This document shows positions 42,886 to 52,046 of a DNA stretch of 64,000 bases, one piece after another. Made by a program: the position numbers and the translations under genes. The notes below the pieces were generated by a model. It was not told the origin of the DNA. It did not search any database and was given only the letters and a program-made list of their open reading frames with translations. Source of the stretch: an uncultured Bacilli bacterium (GTDB taxonomy: Bacteria > Bacillota_I > Bacilli_A > RF39 > UBA660); contig CAJTWC010000002.1 in assembly GCA_910580185.1 (NCBI GenBank), positions 1 to 64,000 on the forward strand. The letters run 5' to 3'. Positions within the stretch are counted from its first letter, which is position 1. Every line of letters begins with the position of its first letter.

Positions 42886-43650
42886 CTATTTTGCAAGTAT
42901 TTTTTTATCTATATTATTAATAACAGCTCTTGACATGGCTCTATATCCTGCTTTAGTAGGATGAATTTCTAATTTTGAAGGTAAATAATTATCATTTGCT
43001 AAAAATGTATCATGTATATCAACAAAAGTCATATCATACTTTTTAGTTAAATCCTCCATCTTACCATTCGCATAATCAATAAAGGGTTCTATCATATTTG
43101 CTAAAGTAGAAGAATAATTAGTAAACGGATTATAAAATCCAAATACCATTATTTGTTCCTTACACGATTTTCTAAGTTCAAATAGTAATTTATTAACATC
43201 ACTAATAGATTCGTCTATATAAGTATATATATCATTCATTTCATTTAAATCAAATTCATTACCTATATTTAATTTATAAAATAAATCATTTGACCCAATA
43301 CTAACAGTTACTACATCTGCTTTTATCAAGGCGTGCTTCAAAGTGATTTTTTTACCATTTACTTTTATCTCTTTGTTATTGTTAAGATCATTAAGTAAAT
43401 CAATACTACGATAACCACTTTTAGCAAATCCTTTTGTATAAAACTCCAAAACTTTTTTATCTTTTAAATAATCAGCTACGTAATCGCCATAGCTTTCAGA
43501 AATAGTATTATTAGGAGTTTGCCCTGCTGCTAAAGAATCACCTAAAGATAAATAATAAATTTGCTTATCACGGGTAATAAAAAATATACTAATTAGTATT
43601 ATCCCTGTTATTACAAACCCAATAAGTAACTTGTACCTTCTTTTCATCAT
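42886..43650 (-). CDS. SGNH/GDSL-type lipase/esterase, membrane-anchored
   Basis: A 254-residue protein. One N-terminal helix (YKLLIGFVITGIILISIFFI) anchors it outside the cell. SGNH blocks are visible: YLSLGDSLAAG (catalytic Ser), TVSIGSNDLFY (Asn), and EIHPTKAGY with the catalytic Asp/His region. Such enzymes remove acyl groups from lipids, wall sugars or peptides. It lies between murA's operon terminator and rpmE. Confidence 0.9.
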   Translation of the reverse strand: MMKRRYKLLIGFVITGIILISIFFITRDKQIYYLSLGDSLAAGQTPNNTISESYGDYVADYLKDKKVLEFYTKGFAKSGYRSIDLLNDLNNNKEIKVNGKKITLKHALIKADVVTVSIGSNDLFYKLNIGNEFDLNEMNDIYTYIDESISDVNKLLFELRKSCKEQIMVFGFYNPFTNYSSTLANMIEPFIDYANGKMEDLTKKYDMTFVDIHDTFLANDNYLPSKLEIHPTKAGYRAMSRAVINNIDKKILAK

Positions 43651-43667
43651 ATCATCCCTTAAAATAA

Positions 43668-43698
43668 AAAATAGTATTTTTACATCAATACTATTTTA
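43668..43698 (-). terminator. Terminator of the fba-murA operon
   Basis: AAAATAGTA / TACTATTTT pair around a 12-base loop, followed on the minus strand by TTTTTTATTTT. Confidence 0.8.
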
Positions 43699-43725
43699 TT
43701 TTAATTATATAAATATATTACCAAA

Positions 43726-43953
43726 TTACTTATTTTTTTCTTGTTCTTTTGATTCGCTATCTGAGTATGTTCCAACAGGAGTATAACTTGTAGAAATACC
43801 GCTAATTCTAGACGTATTTTATTTTACTATTTTATCAGTTATAACTGGTTTATCTTTTATTCTTCTATTTATATCATCCACAGATGGAAATTTGAATCCT
43901 TCTGGAATATACGTTGTTGTATAACCTTCACTATGTTTTTTTGCTTCTGCCAT
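43726..43953 (-). pseudogene. Small ORF coupled to murA, interrupted by one TAA
   Basis: ATG 43953 overlaps the murA stop by one base (TAATG), indicating coupled translation. The first 44 residues (MAEAKKHSEGYTTTYIPEGF, then KFPSVDDINRRIKDKPVITD) end at TAA 43819-43821. The same frame continues for 30 residues (ISGISTSYTPVGTYSDSES and a Lys/Glu tail) to TAA 43726. Either the gene is broken by one nonsense codon, or the 44-residue form is the product. TTTYIPEG and TSYTPVGTYSD echo the Thr-rich Y-x-PG motif of the proteins at 33278 and 46232. Confidence 0.5.
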
Positions 43954-45215
43954 TATTCATCAACTTCTTCCAATTTTATTTTAGCACCAACTTCAGTTAG
44001 CTTTTCGACTATTCCTTCATATCCCCTTAAAATATAATCAGCATTTTCGATGGTTGTCGTACCTTCTGCTATTAATCCTGCAACAACTAATGATGCACCC
44101 GCCCTTAAATCGGTCGCTGAAACTTTTTTGCCTTTAAGTTTTGAAGGGCCCATAATAACCGCTTTAGATGCTGTTAACAATTCCGTTGTTGCTCCCATCT
44201 TATTTAATTCAAATAAATTTAAAAACCTGTTTTCCCATATTGTCTCGTTAACTATAGACTTACCATCTGCCTGAGTTAATAAAGTAGCCATAGGTTGCTG
44301 TAAGTCTGTTGGGAATCCCGGATATACTTGCGTCTTTATATTAACTGGCCTTAATTTTTCAGGTGCGCTAATTTTCACAGAATCAACACCTATTTCCATA
44401 TCAACTCCAGCTTCTTCTAATTTTGAAATCAAAGATTCAACGTGTTCTGGTATTATGTTTTTGATTTCAATATCATGCCCTGCTACACTTGCTAATATCA
44501 TATATGTACCAGTTTCTATATAATCAGGCACAACCTCATGAAAGCAAGAATGTAAATACTCTACTCCTTCTATTTTAATTTCACTCGTACCAGCACCACT
44601 TATCTTTGCACCCATATTATTTAAGAACGTAGCAACATTAACTATATGAGGTTCTTTAGCAGCATTAGTAATTATAGTTGTACCTTCCGCTTTAACCGCC
44701 GCAAGCATTAAATTTATCGTAGCACCTACAGATGCGAAATCTAAATTAATTTTATTACCAACTAACTTATCCGCTGTTATTATAAATAAATTATTTTTCT
44801 CTTCCACTTTTGCACCTAGTGCTTCAAAGCCTTTTAAATGCAAGTTTATTGGCCTCGCACCAATTGAGCATCCACCTGGAAAATGCATTTCTACTTTTTT
44901 AAATTTACTTAATAATGCTCCCATAAAATAATAAGACGCCCTTAATTTTTTAGCGATTTTTTCAGGAATTAATTTATTTTCTATTTTAGATGAATCTATC
45001 TTTATTGTATCACCATCACGCATAACATCCGCGTTTAAAAAATTCAATATTTCATCTAAGGCATCAATATCAGAAATATTTGGTACGTTTGCAATAGTTA
45101 CTTCTTCGTCACATAAAACCGCTGCTGGTATTAAAGCAACAGCGCTATTTTTAGAGCCACTTATCTTTATTTCACCTGTTAGCTTTTTATTTCCTTCAAT
45201 AATTATTTTGTACAT
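43953..45215 (-). CDS. murA: UDP-N-acetylglucosamine 1-carboxyvinyltransferase
   Basis: A 420-residue enzyme starting peptidoglycan precursor synthesis. SGSKNSAVALIPAA at the start, the catalytic Cys C116 in PGGCSIGARP (the fosfomycin target) and YPGFPTDLQQPMATLL with the catalytic Asp mark EPSP-synthase-like MurA. Following fba as here is the arrangement of the B. subtilis murZ copy. One copy is seen in this window. Confidence 0.97.
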   Translation of the reverse strand: MYKIIIEGNKKLTGEIKISGSKNSAVALIPAAVLCDEEVTIANVPNISDIDALDEILNFLNADVMRDGDTIKIDSSKIENKLIPEKIAKKLRASYYFMGALLSKFKKVEMHFPGGCSIGARPINLHLKGFEALGAKVEEKNNLFIITADKLVGNKINLDFASVGATINLMLAAVKAEGTTIITNAAKEPHIVNVATFLNNMGAKISGAGTSEIKIEGVEYLHSCFHEVVPDYIETGTYMILASVAGHDIEIKNIIPEHVESLISKLEEAGVDMEIGVDSVKISAPEKLRPVNIKTQVYPGFPTDLQQPMATLLTQADGKSIVNETIWENRFLNLFELNKMGATTELLTASKAVIMGPSKLKGKKVSATDLRAGASLVVAGLIAEGTTTIENADYILRGYEGIVEKLTEVGAKIKLEEVDE

Positions 45216-45268
45216 ATTACTCCTCCATATCTTCTAAAGTATTTTATTAAAATATTTTAAAAAAGTGA

Positions 45269-46123
45269 TTAATTAGCCCTATTTACTGAATCAAATAATC
45301 TATTTTTTTCGTGCACAACTTTTTTTATTGCATTTTTACCAGATGATATTATTTTTCTTGGATCATATTCTTCTGGGTTATTTTGAATATATTTTTTTAC
45401 TTCTTCTGACCAAGCAAGTTGAATATCAGTATTTATATTTATCTTAGTTATACCACAAAAAATAGCGGTCTTTATCTTATTTTCATCTAAACCAGATGCA
45501 CCATGTAAGACTAATGGTATTTTAACTGATTTACATATGGATCCTAATAACTCATAATCTAGTTTAGGTTCTCCTTTATATAAACCATGCTTATTACCTA
45601 TAGCAGGTGCAAGTGAATTTATGTTTGTTTGAAATACAAAGTCTTTAGCTTCCTCGGGCGTTGAGTATATAGAGGCAATGTTATCATTATTATTCTCTTC
45701 ATTAAGAGATCCTATCTCTGCTTCAACACTAACCCCTCTATCACTTGCATATTTTACTACTTGTAAAGTTTCATCAATGTTTTCTTCAAAAGGTTTCGAA
45801 GATGCATCTATCATTACTGAAGTAAATCCTGCATCTACTGCTTTTTTACACACTTCAAAACTTTTACCATGATCTAAATGTAGTACAACCGGTATGGTTA
45901 TTTTTAGCTCATCTAAAAGGGATTTAACTAAACCATTAACAACCTTATAACCACCCATATAGCTTGCGGCACCTTCAGATACTGCTAATATAACTGGACT
46001 TTTATCATCCTGGCAAGCTTCTAAAATATATCTAGCCCATTCTAAGTTATTAATATTATAAGCTGGTACAGCATAATTATCTTTTAAAGCTAATTTTAAT
46101 AATTCATTACTATTTACTAACAA
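45269..46123 (-). CDS. fba: Class II fructose-bisphosphate aldolase
   Basis: A 284-residue zinc aldolase of glycolysis (may also act on related sugar phosphates). YAVPAYNINNLE, HLDHGKSFE with zinc His, SVMIDASSKPFEEN, VEAEIGSL, LAPAIGNKHG and LVLHGASGL, then KININTD, are present. TTG 46123 is chosen as the start: AAGGTGG lies 5 bases before it and the product then begins MLVNSNELL, matching family starts; the GTG at 46132 overlaps that site. Confidence 0.94.
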   Translation of the reverse strand: MLVNSNELLKLALKDNYAVPAYNINNLEWARYILEACQDDKSPVILAVSEGAASYMGGYKVVNGLVKSLLDELKITIPVVLHLDHGKSFEVCKKAVDAGFTSVMIDASSKPFEENIDETLQVVKYASDRGVSVEAEIGSLNEENNNDNIASIYSTPEEAKDFVFQTNINSLAPAIGNKHGLYKGEPKLDYELLGSICKSVKIPLVLHGASGLDENKIKTAIFCGITKININTDIQLAWSEEVKKYIQNNPEEYDPRKIISSGKNAIKKVVHEKNRLFDSVNRAN

Positions 46124-46178
46124 AATTTCCACCTTCTAAGCTTATTTTATCATATTTCTACCTAATAACAGAAATAAA

Positions 46179-46204
46179 AACACTAGAATTTACACTCTAG
46201 TGTT
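46179..46204 (-). terminator. Terminator after the exported Thr-rich protein gene
   Basis: AACACTAGA / TCTAGTGTT form a 9-bp stem with an 8-base loop, followed by TTTATTT on the minus strand. Confidence 0.85.
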
Positions 46205-46231
46205 AATTATTTACATTCATATATAATTTTA

Positions 46232-47482
46232 TTACTTAGAGAAGCCATTATTTAATGAATCATCACTATATTCCACACCTGGTTTAACATCATAATCATA
46301 CATATGTGATGTAGTTTCAGTTGAAGTACTAGTTGTACCAGTTGGTTTTCCTCCTGGATTTTTATAAGTTGTATCTTCATCCGGTACATCCACAACATAA
46401 GTAGTTGTACTTGTAGTTGTTGTAGCTGAAGATACTTTTTCTTTAGAAGTACTATGGCTTCCATTAGAATCTTTCTTTCCAGGAACATTTTTAGTACTTC
46501 CATTTGGTTTATTCTTATTAGCGGCATTTGCATCACTATCAATATATTGCTCATTTTCCTTAGCTCTATTAGTACAAGTTTCTTCAGATACTGGTAATGT
46601 ATATCTTATTCTTACTAAACATTCATTGTATATAGCAGTAGCTATTTCCGATTGAAAATTAGGTATTGACTCTTTGTAAGTTTCGCAATTATCTTTATTA
46701 TTTCTATCTAAAGATGGAGATAATATTGGAAGAATTGGATCCATACCTTGCATAAATATATATTGACCACCCATAGATAGGCTTTTATCTTCTATGATTT
46801 CTTTCATCTTATCCAATATTTCTTTTGTATTCTTTGCGAACTCGTCTTTATTAATAGACTCTATATCATTTTTTTCTTTTACTAATAATTTACTTAAATC
46901 TAAATAAACGCTATTATATCCTGGTGCTTCTTTTGGTATAAAAGTTAAGAAAAATGTTATATCACCTAATAATTTGTCATGATATGATTTAATCACATCA
47001 TCACCTTCACCATCTAGAATTACTTGTTTTAAATTCTGTAATTCTGTTGTTCCATATGCTAAAGCATTATATAATGATTTTTGTTGGTCCATAAACCATT
47101 TATGAAATTCATCTTCTGATATATCTTTAAAATCATCTTTAGTTAGAACATTACTCTGATCTAAATATTCATAAAACAAAATTTTAATAAATCTAATATC
47201 TATTTTTTCACCAGTTAATTTTTCTACTTCATTAAGCATATTTTGTATTTCATTATCGTTTTTTATACTGTATGGTTTATATAATACGCCTTCTGGACTA
47301 AATGTTTCATCTTTTGAATCATCATTACCATTATTAACATCATTACCATCTGACACTGATGTTGGTGTTTGTTGTTTACTATAATAATATTTTAATCCTG
47401 CGCCACTTGAAAGAATCATAACAAATGCTAATGCTACAGATAATATTTTTTTACCTTTTCCTCCGACTTTTTTATAACCCAT
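46232..47482 (-). CDS. Unrecognised exported protein with Thr-rich C-terminal tail
   Basis: A 416-residue protein. A Lys-rich N-terminus and one helix (ILSVALAFVMILSSGAGL) give a signal anchor or signal peptide. A helical domain (about 60-300) contains IPNFQSEI. The last 90 residues are low-complexity Thr/Ser/Pro (TTTTSTTTY, TSTSTETT) ending in YDYDVKPGVEYSDD. The tail motif and the IPNFQ block recur in the 630-residue protein at 33278-35170. A wall-spanning or surface-exposed stalk is plausible for the tail. No known domain is seen. Confidence 0.6.
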   Translation of the reverse strand: MGYKKVGGKGKKILSVALAFVMILSSGAGLKYYYSKQQTPTSVSDGNDVNNGNDDSKDETFSPEGVLYKPYSIKNDNEIQNMLNEVEKLTGEKIDIRFIKILFYEYLDQSNVLTKDDFKDISEDEFHKWFMDQQKSLYNALAYGTTELQNLKQVILDGEGDDVIKSYHDKLLGDITFFLTFIPKEAPGYNSVYLDLSKLLVKEKNDIESINKDEFAKNTKEILDKMKEIIEDKSLSMGGQYIFMQGMDPILPILSPSLDRNNKDNCETYKESIPNFQSEIATAIYNECLVRIRYTLPVSEETCTNRAKENEQYIDSDANAANKNKPNGSTKNVPGKKDSNGSHSTSKEKVSSATTTTSTTTYVVDVPDEDTTYKNPGGKPTGTTSTSTETTSHMYDYDVKPGVEYSDDSLNNGFSK

Positions 47483-47528
47483 AATAATCTATCCCCCTCG
47501 TCTGAATGTCCTATATACTAACACTTTT

Positions 47529-48059
47529 TCAGTGATTTGTCAACACTAACAAGGAGTATAAAAATAATATTACCCCGCCTAATAAAAATGACAATTTTCC
47601 TATCTTGTTTGATATTTTTTTACCTAAAATAAAGCCTAAAAACGTAAATAGCATACTAATCAAACAAAAACTAAAAACAACAAGTAAAATATTATCATAA
47701 ATATAACTTATTCCAAGTCCAACTGAGAAACTATCAAAACTTACTGAGATAGCAAATAAAAGCGTGCCTATAAAATTTAAGTTTATTTGCTTTTCCTCTG
47801 TCTCAAAATAGTGAATAATCATATCAACGGAAAGTATTAAAAATACAACAAAAAGTACATATCTTGGTTTAATTAATGTGTATTCAAACAATGGTAAGCC
47901 AACAACATTACCTATAAGTGGCATAAAAAAGTGAAAAATACCAACTGTTATTGCAGTAATAATCATATTTTTCTTACTTACATTACCAATTCCATAAGAT
48001 AAAGAAAGGGCAAATGCATCCATACTCAAACTAATTGCTATTAATATAATGTTTATTAT
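47529..48059 (-). CDS. mntP: MntP-family manganese efflux pump / YtaF-like membrane protein
   Basis: About 176 residues with six predicted helices; repeated Asp-containing motifs (SLSMDAFALSLSYG and SVSFDSFSVGLG) mark MntP. The family start, an IAIxLSMDAF helix, requires codons upstream of the first ordinary start (TTG 48029). GAGGTG lies at 48072-48067, and 7 bases after it comes ATA 48059 in frame, with a stop just beyond. The start is therefore probably AUA or AUC, or an AUG has been lost. It follows spoIIR, as the mntP (ywlD) gene does near spoIIR in B. subtilis. Confidence 0.75.
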   Translation of the reverse strand: MINIILIAISLSMDAFALSLSYGIGNVSKKNMIITAITVGIFHFFMPLIGNVVGLPLFEYTLIKPRYVLFVVFLILSVDMIIHYFETEEKQINLNFIGTLLFAISVSFDSFSVGLGISYIYDNILLVVFSFCLISMLFTFLGFILGKKISNKIGKLSFLLGGVILFLYSLLVLTNH

Positions 48060-48095
48060 GATGAATCACCTCTACATTATATTATTACTTTTGTC

Positions 48096-48626
48096 CTAAA
48101 AATATTTTTCAATTAGCTCTTTTATGAAAGATTTATATTCTACTTCACTAGTATTAGTAGTTTCTTCAGCTTCTAATAAACAAAGTGGAGGAAATAATAC
48201 ACACCACCAGTTATCACCTTCTCCTTTTCCTAAAGTAACTAACAAAGATTCATACTCTCCAGCTTCATAAGTTATACCCTTATATGTTTTCTCTGGAAAC
48301 TCGTGCATTCCATAATCAATAGTGTAAGAATACTCTTTATCTTTCATCTCTTCTTCTAATATTTCGTTAAAATTATTCATGTTATTATTAATTAAATTTC
48401 TAGCTTGCTTGGTATTTTTAGAATTTTCAAGTAAACTATATAATTCTTTTTGCATTTTATCTCTTACTTCTTCTTTTATTTTTTGATCCCTTGGAGAATT
48501 ACTATTGGCAAGTACTCTAAATCTTATTGCAGAATCAGGTATTCTAACATTCTCTTGCTTATTAGTATCATTAAAAAACATATATAATGATAAACCAGCT
48601 AACATAATTAAAATTATTTTCTTCAT
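48096..48626 (-). CDS. spoIIR: Stage II sporulation protein R
   Basis: A 176-residue exported signalling protein. An N-terminal helix (IILIMLAGLSLYMFF) precedes the SpoIIR core: IRFRVLANSNSPRDQ, KEEVRDKM, IDYGMHEFPEKTYKG, YEAGEYESLLVTLG and GEGDNWWCVLFPPLC. In spore formers it signals from forespore to mother cell to activate SpoIIGA and sigma-E. It follows prmC, a conserved place in Bacilli. Other sporulation genes are not in the window. Confidence 0.95.
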   Translation of the reverse strand: MKKIILIMLAGLSLYMFFNDTNKQENVRIPDSAIRFRVLANSNSPRDQKIKEEVRDKMQKELYSLLENSKNTKQARNLINNNMNNFNEILEEEMKDKEYSYTIDYGMHEFPEKTYKGITYEAGEYESLLVTLGKGEGDNWWCVLFPPLCLLEAEETTNTSEVEYKSFIKELIEKYF

Positions 48627-48661
48627 TAAAAAATCACCCTCTATTAATTAGTGAGTGATTT

Positions 48662-49378
48662 TTAATAATTATATACGAAAACAAACCTGTTTTTACCTGA
48701 CAAATCTTTTTTTATTTCTACATTTACATTACCTAAGTATTTTAATGCTAATGCCTTAATATCTTTCCCTTGCGTCCTACCTATTTCAAATGCTATTAAA
48801 TATTTATCATTAAGTACTTGTTTAGCATTCTTTAACATGCTTTCATAAAACTCTAAGCCATTATTTTTTGCATATAAGGCAAGATGTGGTTCGTTATTCT
48901 TTACAATATCATCTATTTCTTCAGTTTCTTTTATATACGGAGGATTACTAACTAATATATCTACTTTAATATTATTTTCTATATATGGTTTTAACATATC
49001 GCCCTTAAACATAGTAACGTTTGCATTTGTTTTATCCACGTTAGTTTTAGCAATTCCTAATGCTTTATCACTTATATCAGAAGCATATACACGGCATTTA
49101 AGCTCTTTTGATAAAGATATAGCAATAGCACCACTACCAGTCCCAACGTCTATTATAACTGGATTATTAAACGTTTTAGAGCGTTTTATTACTTCTTCTA
49201 CCAATTCTTCAGTCTCACGCCTAGGTATAAGTACGTTTTTATTAACATTTAATATGTAACCATAAAAATCAACGTTACCAACTATGTATTGAACAGGTTC
49301 ACCATTATTTAATCTTTTTATGGCATCATCTATATTGCCATCATAGTATTTTTTTAAATATTTTAATTCCTTATCCAT
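48662..49378 (-). CDS. prmC: Release factor glutamine methyltransferase PrmC
   Basis: A 238-residue SAM enzyme methylating the GGQ Gln of release factors. GEPVQYIVG, LIPRRETEELV, IDVGTGSGAIAISL and the catalytic NPPY (in VSNPPYIKE) are present. The N-terminal substrate domain is short, with about 25 residues before GEPVQYI versus about 75 usually. ATG 49378 follows AAGGAAA. It is close to prfA, its substrate, with a phosphodiesterase gene in between. Confidence 0.93.
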   Translation of the reverse strand: MDKELKYLKKYYDGNIDDAIKRLNNGEPVQYIVGNVDFYGYILNVNKNVLIPRRETEELVEEVIKRSKTFNNPVIIDVGTGSGAIAISLSKELKCRVYASDISDKALGIAKTNVDKTNANVTMFKGDMLKPYIENNIKVDILVSNPPYIKETEEIDDIVKNNEPHLALYAKNNGLEFYESMLKNAKQVLNDKYLIAFEIGRTQGKDIKALALKYLGNVNVEIKKDLSGKNRFVFVYNY

Positions 49379-49379
49379 A

Positions 49380-50489
49380 TTATTTTTCCTTACCATAAAT
49401 TATAAGTGGTACTAACATTTCATCTTCTGTTATACCTGAATGAGAAGATTTATGCATATATACACTTTCATCATACCTTATCGCTTTGTTACCAATTCCT
49501 ATTGCAAAATAATCTCCCAGTCCATCTTTATAATACTTATTTTCCTTTCCATAACCAAATAATTTTTTATCATTTACTTCTTCGGAAGAAAGTATTAAGA
49601 AATCATCTTTTAATACTTTTTTTAGTTCTACAGGAAATTCTTTTTTATATTCTTGTTTAACTCTAAATGAACAAGCTCTATTATCAATGCTAACATCACC
49701 TTTTAACATGTTTATAATTTGCGGATAATCTGTTAGAGTTATATAATCTATATCTATATGACCATGATCTGCTAAGGCAATAATTAGCGTATCTTTTAGA
49801 GTGTTACATAATTTTTTAAATTCTTTATCAATCTTTTTGATTTTTTTAATTGCCTTCTTAGAATTACATCCATATTTATGAAAAGTATGATCAGGATCAT
49901 CAACGTAGAAATAAATATAATTTTTCCCAGCATTTTTAGTTATTCTTTTTATTTGCTTTCTAGCTTTTTTTAATGATTCATCTTTATGATTGTTATATAC
50001 CGATATTTTTTTTGCGTGGCACCCATCTAGTTTATCTATTTTTGATACTACTGATTCGTACTTTAATAAAGTTCTTGCTATATGATAATCAGTTAGTTTT
50101 TCCTTAGTTCTTTTTACATAATTTCTGGATAAAGTAATTACGTTATCAAACTTTTTAAAATACATATCCCAACCAAGTCACCCATGCTCTATAGGATTTA
50201 AACCTGATTCTATAGTTGTTCTTGCAGCCATCGTGGTTGATGGAAAAGTAGATGAAATACTAGATACTAAATATTTATTTAAAAATGGGCAATGCTCTTT
50301 ATTTCGTTTTAAAATATTATATCCAAGTCCATCAAATAACACTAAAACTATGTTTTTATATTTATTTTCTTTTAAATAATCATTTAAAATGGGAAGAGAA
50401 TTATGATTAGGTTTTAAATTAAAATATTTTTCAATAGAACTAATAACATTGACAAGTCCTTTTTCATAATCAGAAAATAAAGTTTTCAT
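49380..50489 (-). pseudogene. Alkaline-phosphatase-superfamily phosphodiesterase, interrupted by in-frame UGA
   Basis: Translation from ATG 50489 (GAGGTGG before it) gives an N-terminal part with LVLFDGLGYN and FPSTTMAARTTIESGL, the metal and nucleophile (Thr) region of the family. At 50178-50180 a TGA interrupts SGLNPIEHG and LGWDMYFKKFD. Relatives usually have Trp here (EHGWLGW), so the UGA replaces one Trp codon and the rest of the frame is intact down to 49380 (including IALADHGHID and HKSSHSGITEDE). It is either a recent nonsense mutation or UGA read as Trp at low level. It lies between prfA and prmC. Confidence 0.75.
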
Positions 50490-50542
50490 TAATAAACCAC
50501 CTCTAATAAACATTTTATCATATAACATATAAAAAGCTAGAG

Positions 50543-51598
50543 TTATTCTCCAGCTAATTTTCTTCTTTGATCTTCCGTTATTAAAGCTTCTATTATATCT
50601 CCTAATTTACCATTCATTACTCTATCTAACGAGTTAGTAGTATATCCAATACGGTGATCTGTTACCCTATTTTGTGGATAGTTATATGTTCTTATCTTTT
50701 CAGATCTATCACCGGTACCTATTTTACTTCTTCTTTCTGCACCAACTTCAGCTTCTTGCTCTCTCATCTTAAGATCATATACCCTTGATTTTAAAATTTT
50801 AAAACCTTTTTCCTTATTCTTGATTTGTGATCTTTCTGTTTGCGAATAAACAACTATTCCAGTTGGTATATGAGTCAGTCTAACTGCACTATCGGTTGTG
50901 TTAACTCCCTGACCACCATTACCACTTGCGCGGGTAATATCTATTCTTACTTCGTTCATATCAAGATCAAAATCCAAATCGTCAACTTCAGGCATTACAA
51001 GCACTGTTGAAGTCGAAGTATGAACTCTTCCTTGAGATTCCGTTGCTGGAACCCTTTGAACACGATGGGCACCTGATTCATATTTAAGTTTAGAATACGC
51101 TCCATCACCTTTAACCATAAATGATATTTCTGAATAACCTCCAGCTGAACTTGGTGTACTTTCTAATTCTTCTACTTTAAAGCCTTCTGATTCTGCATAT
51201 CTACAGTACATATCATATAAATCACCAGCAAAGATATTAGCTTCATCACCACCTGCTGCTCCGCGGATTTCAACAATTATATTTTTTCCATCATTAGGAT
51301 CTTTTGGTAATAATAATATTTCTAATTCTTTTTCTAGCTTTTTTTGCTTAGCTAAACACTTTTCCTCTTCCTCCATAGCAAATTCTGCCATTTCAGGATC
51401 CTTAGCTAGCTCTTTAGCTTCTTCATAATCTTTTTTCGCTTTCAAATATGAATCATAACATTCAATTATTTCAGATAGACCAGACTGTTCTTTAGATAAT
51501 TTGGTTGTTAGGCTAACATCACTTATTACTTCCGGTTTAGTAAGTTCGTTTGTTATAACTTCATTTCTTTGTTTTATTGCTTCTAATCTTTCAAACAT
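50543..51598 (-). CDS. prfA: Peptide chain release factor 1
   Basis: A 351-residue factor recognising UAA and UAG. The GGQ motif (RASGNGGQGVNTTDSAV) and an anticodon-like region (HRVQRVPATESQGRVHTS) are standard. It begins at a TAATG overlap with the end of rpoE. PrmC nearby modifies its GGQ. Confidence 0.98.
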   Translation of the reverse strand: MFERLEAIKQRNEVITNELTKPEVISDVSLTTKLSKEQSGLSEIIECYDSYLKAKKDYEEAKELAKDPEMAEFAMEEEEKCLAKQKKLEKELEILLLPKDPNDGKNIIVEIRGAAGGDEANIFAGDLYDMYCRYAESEGFKVEELESTPSSAGGYSEISFMVKGDGAYSKLKYESGAHRVQRVPATESQGRVHTSTSTVLVMPEVDDLDFDLDMNEVRIDITRASGNGGQGVNTTDSAVRLTHIPTGIVVYSQTERSQIKNKEKGFKILKSRVYDLKMREQEAEVGAERRSKIGTGDRSEKIRTYNYPQNRVTDHRIGYTTNSLDRVMNGKLGDIIEALITEDQRRKLAGE

Positions 51599-52035
51599 TA
51601 TTCATCCATCTCTTCTTCTGTTACTACTACCAAATCTTCTAAGTCTTCCATATCATCATTTGCATTATCATAATCATCAGTATCAGATGCTACCGCTTCA
51701 TCTTCTATTTCCTCTGGAACATCATCTTCTGATGATTCTTCTTCAACCACATCATCTTCTTCATCATCCTCGATAACTACTTTAACTGAATGTGACTCTC
51801 TTAAATCCCATTCAGCACTATCTAAAAGTAAAAATCTTTTATCGGTAGTAAGAGTGGTATAAAAATCTCCAATCATCTCTAACATGTTATCTTCACTTAT
51901 TTCAAGTAATTTACAAACCTCTCCAAATAATACTGGAGTTGTTTTTGGTTTTTTATCCAATTTTAATAATTCATACGCTATATCCGTATAAGATAATAAC
52001 TCTAATTCCTCTAAAGGTAACTCTCTAACGTTCAT
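51598..52035 (-). CDS. rpoE: DNA-directed RNA polymerase delta subunit
   Basis: A 145-residue protein. The N-terminal HARE-HTH domain (LSYTDIAYELLKLDKKPKTT, then DKRFLLLDSAEWDLRE) precedes an acidic tail of about 60 residues rich in Asp and Glu. Delta is specific to Firmicutes and speeds recycling of RNA polymerase. It sits between argS and prfA with tight spacing. Confidence 0.93.
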   Translation of the reverse strand: MNVRELPLEELELLSYTDIAYELLKLDKKPKTTPVLFGEVCKLLEISEDNMLEMIGDFYTTLTTDKRFLLLDSAEWDLRESHSVKVVIEDDEEDDVVEEESSEDDVPEEIEDEAVASDTDDYDNANDDMEDLEDLVVVTEEEMDE

Positions 52036-52046
52036 AAAATTTCCTC

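Noticed and set aside
6311..50180. UGA read as Trp throughout (code 4)
   Set aside because: The HAD gene ends in UGA overlapping the next start codon, the HD-domain gene also ends in UGA, and Trp is normally encoded by TGG. UGA is a regular stop, so the UGA at 50178 is a special case.
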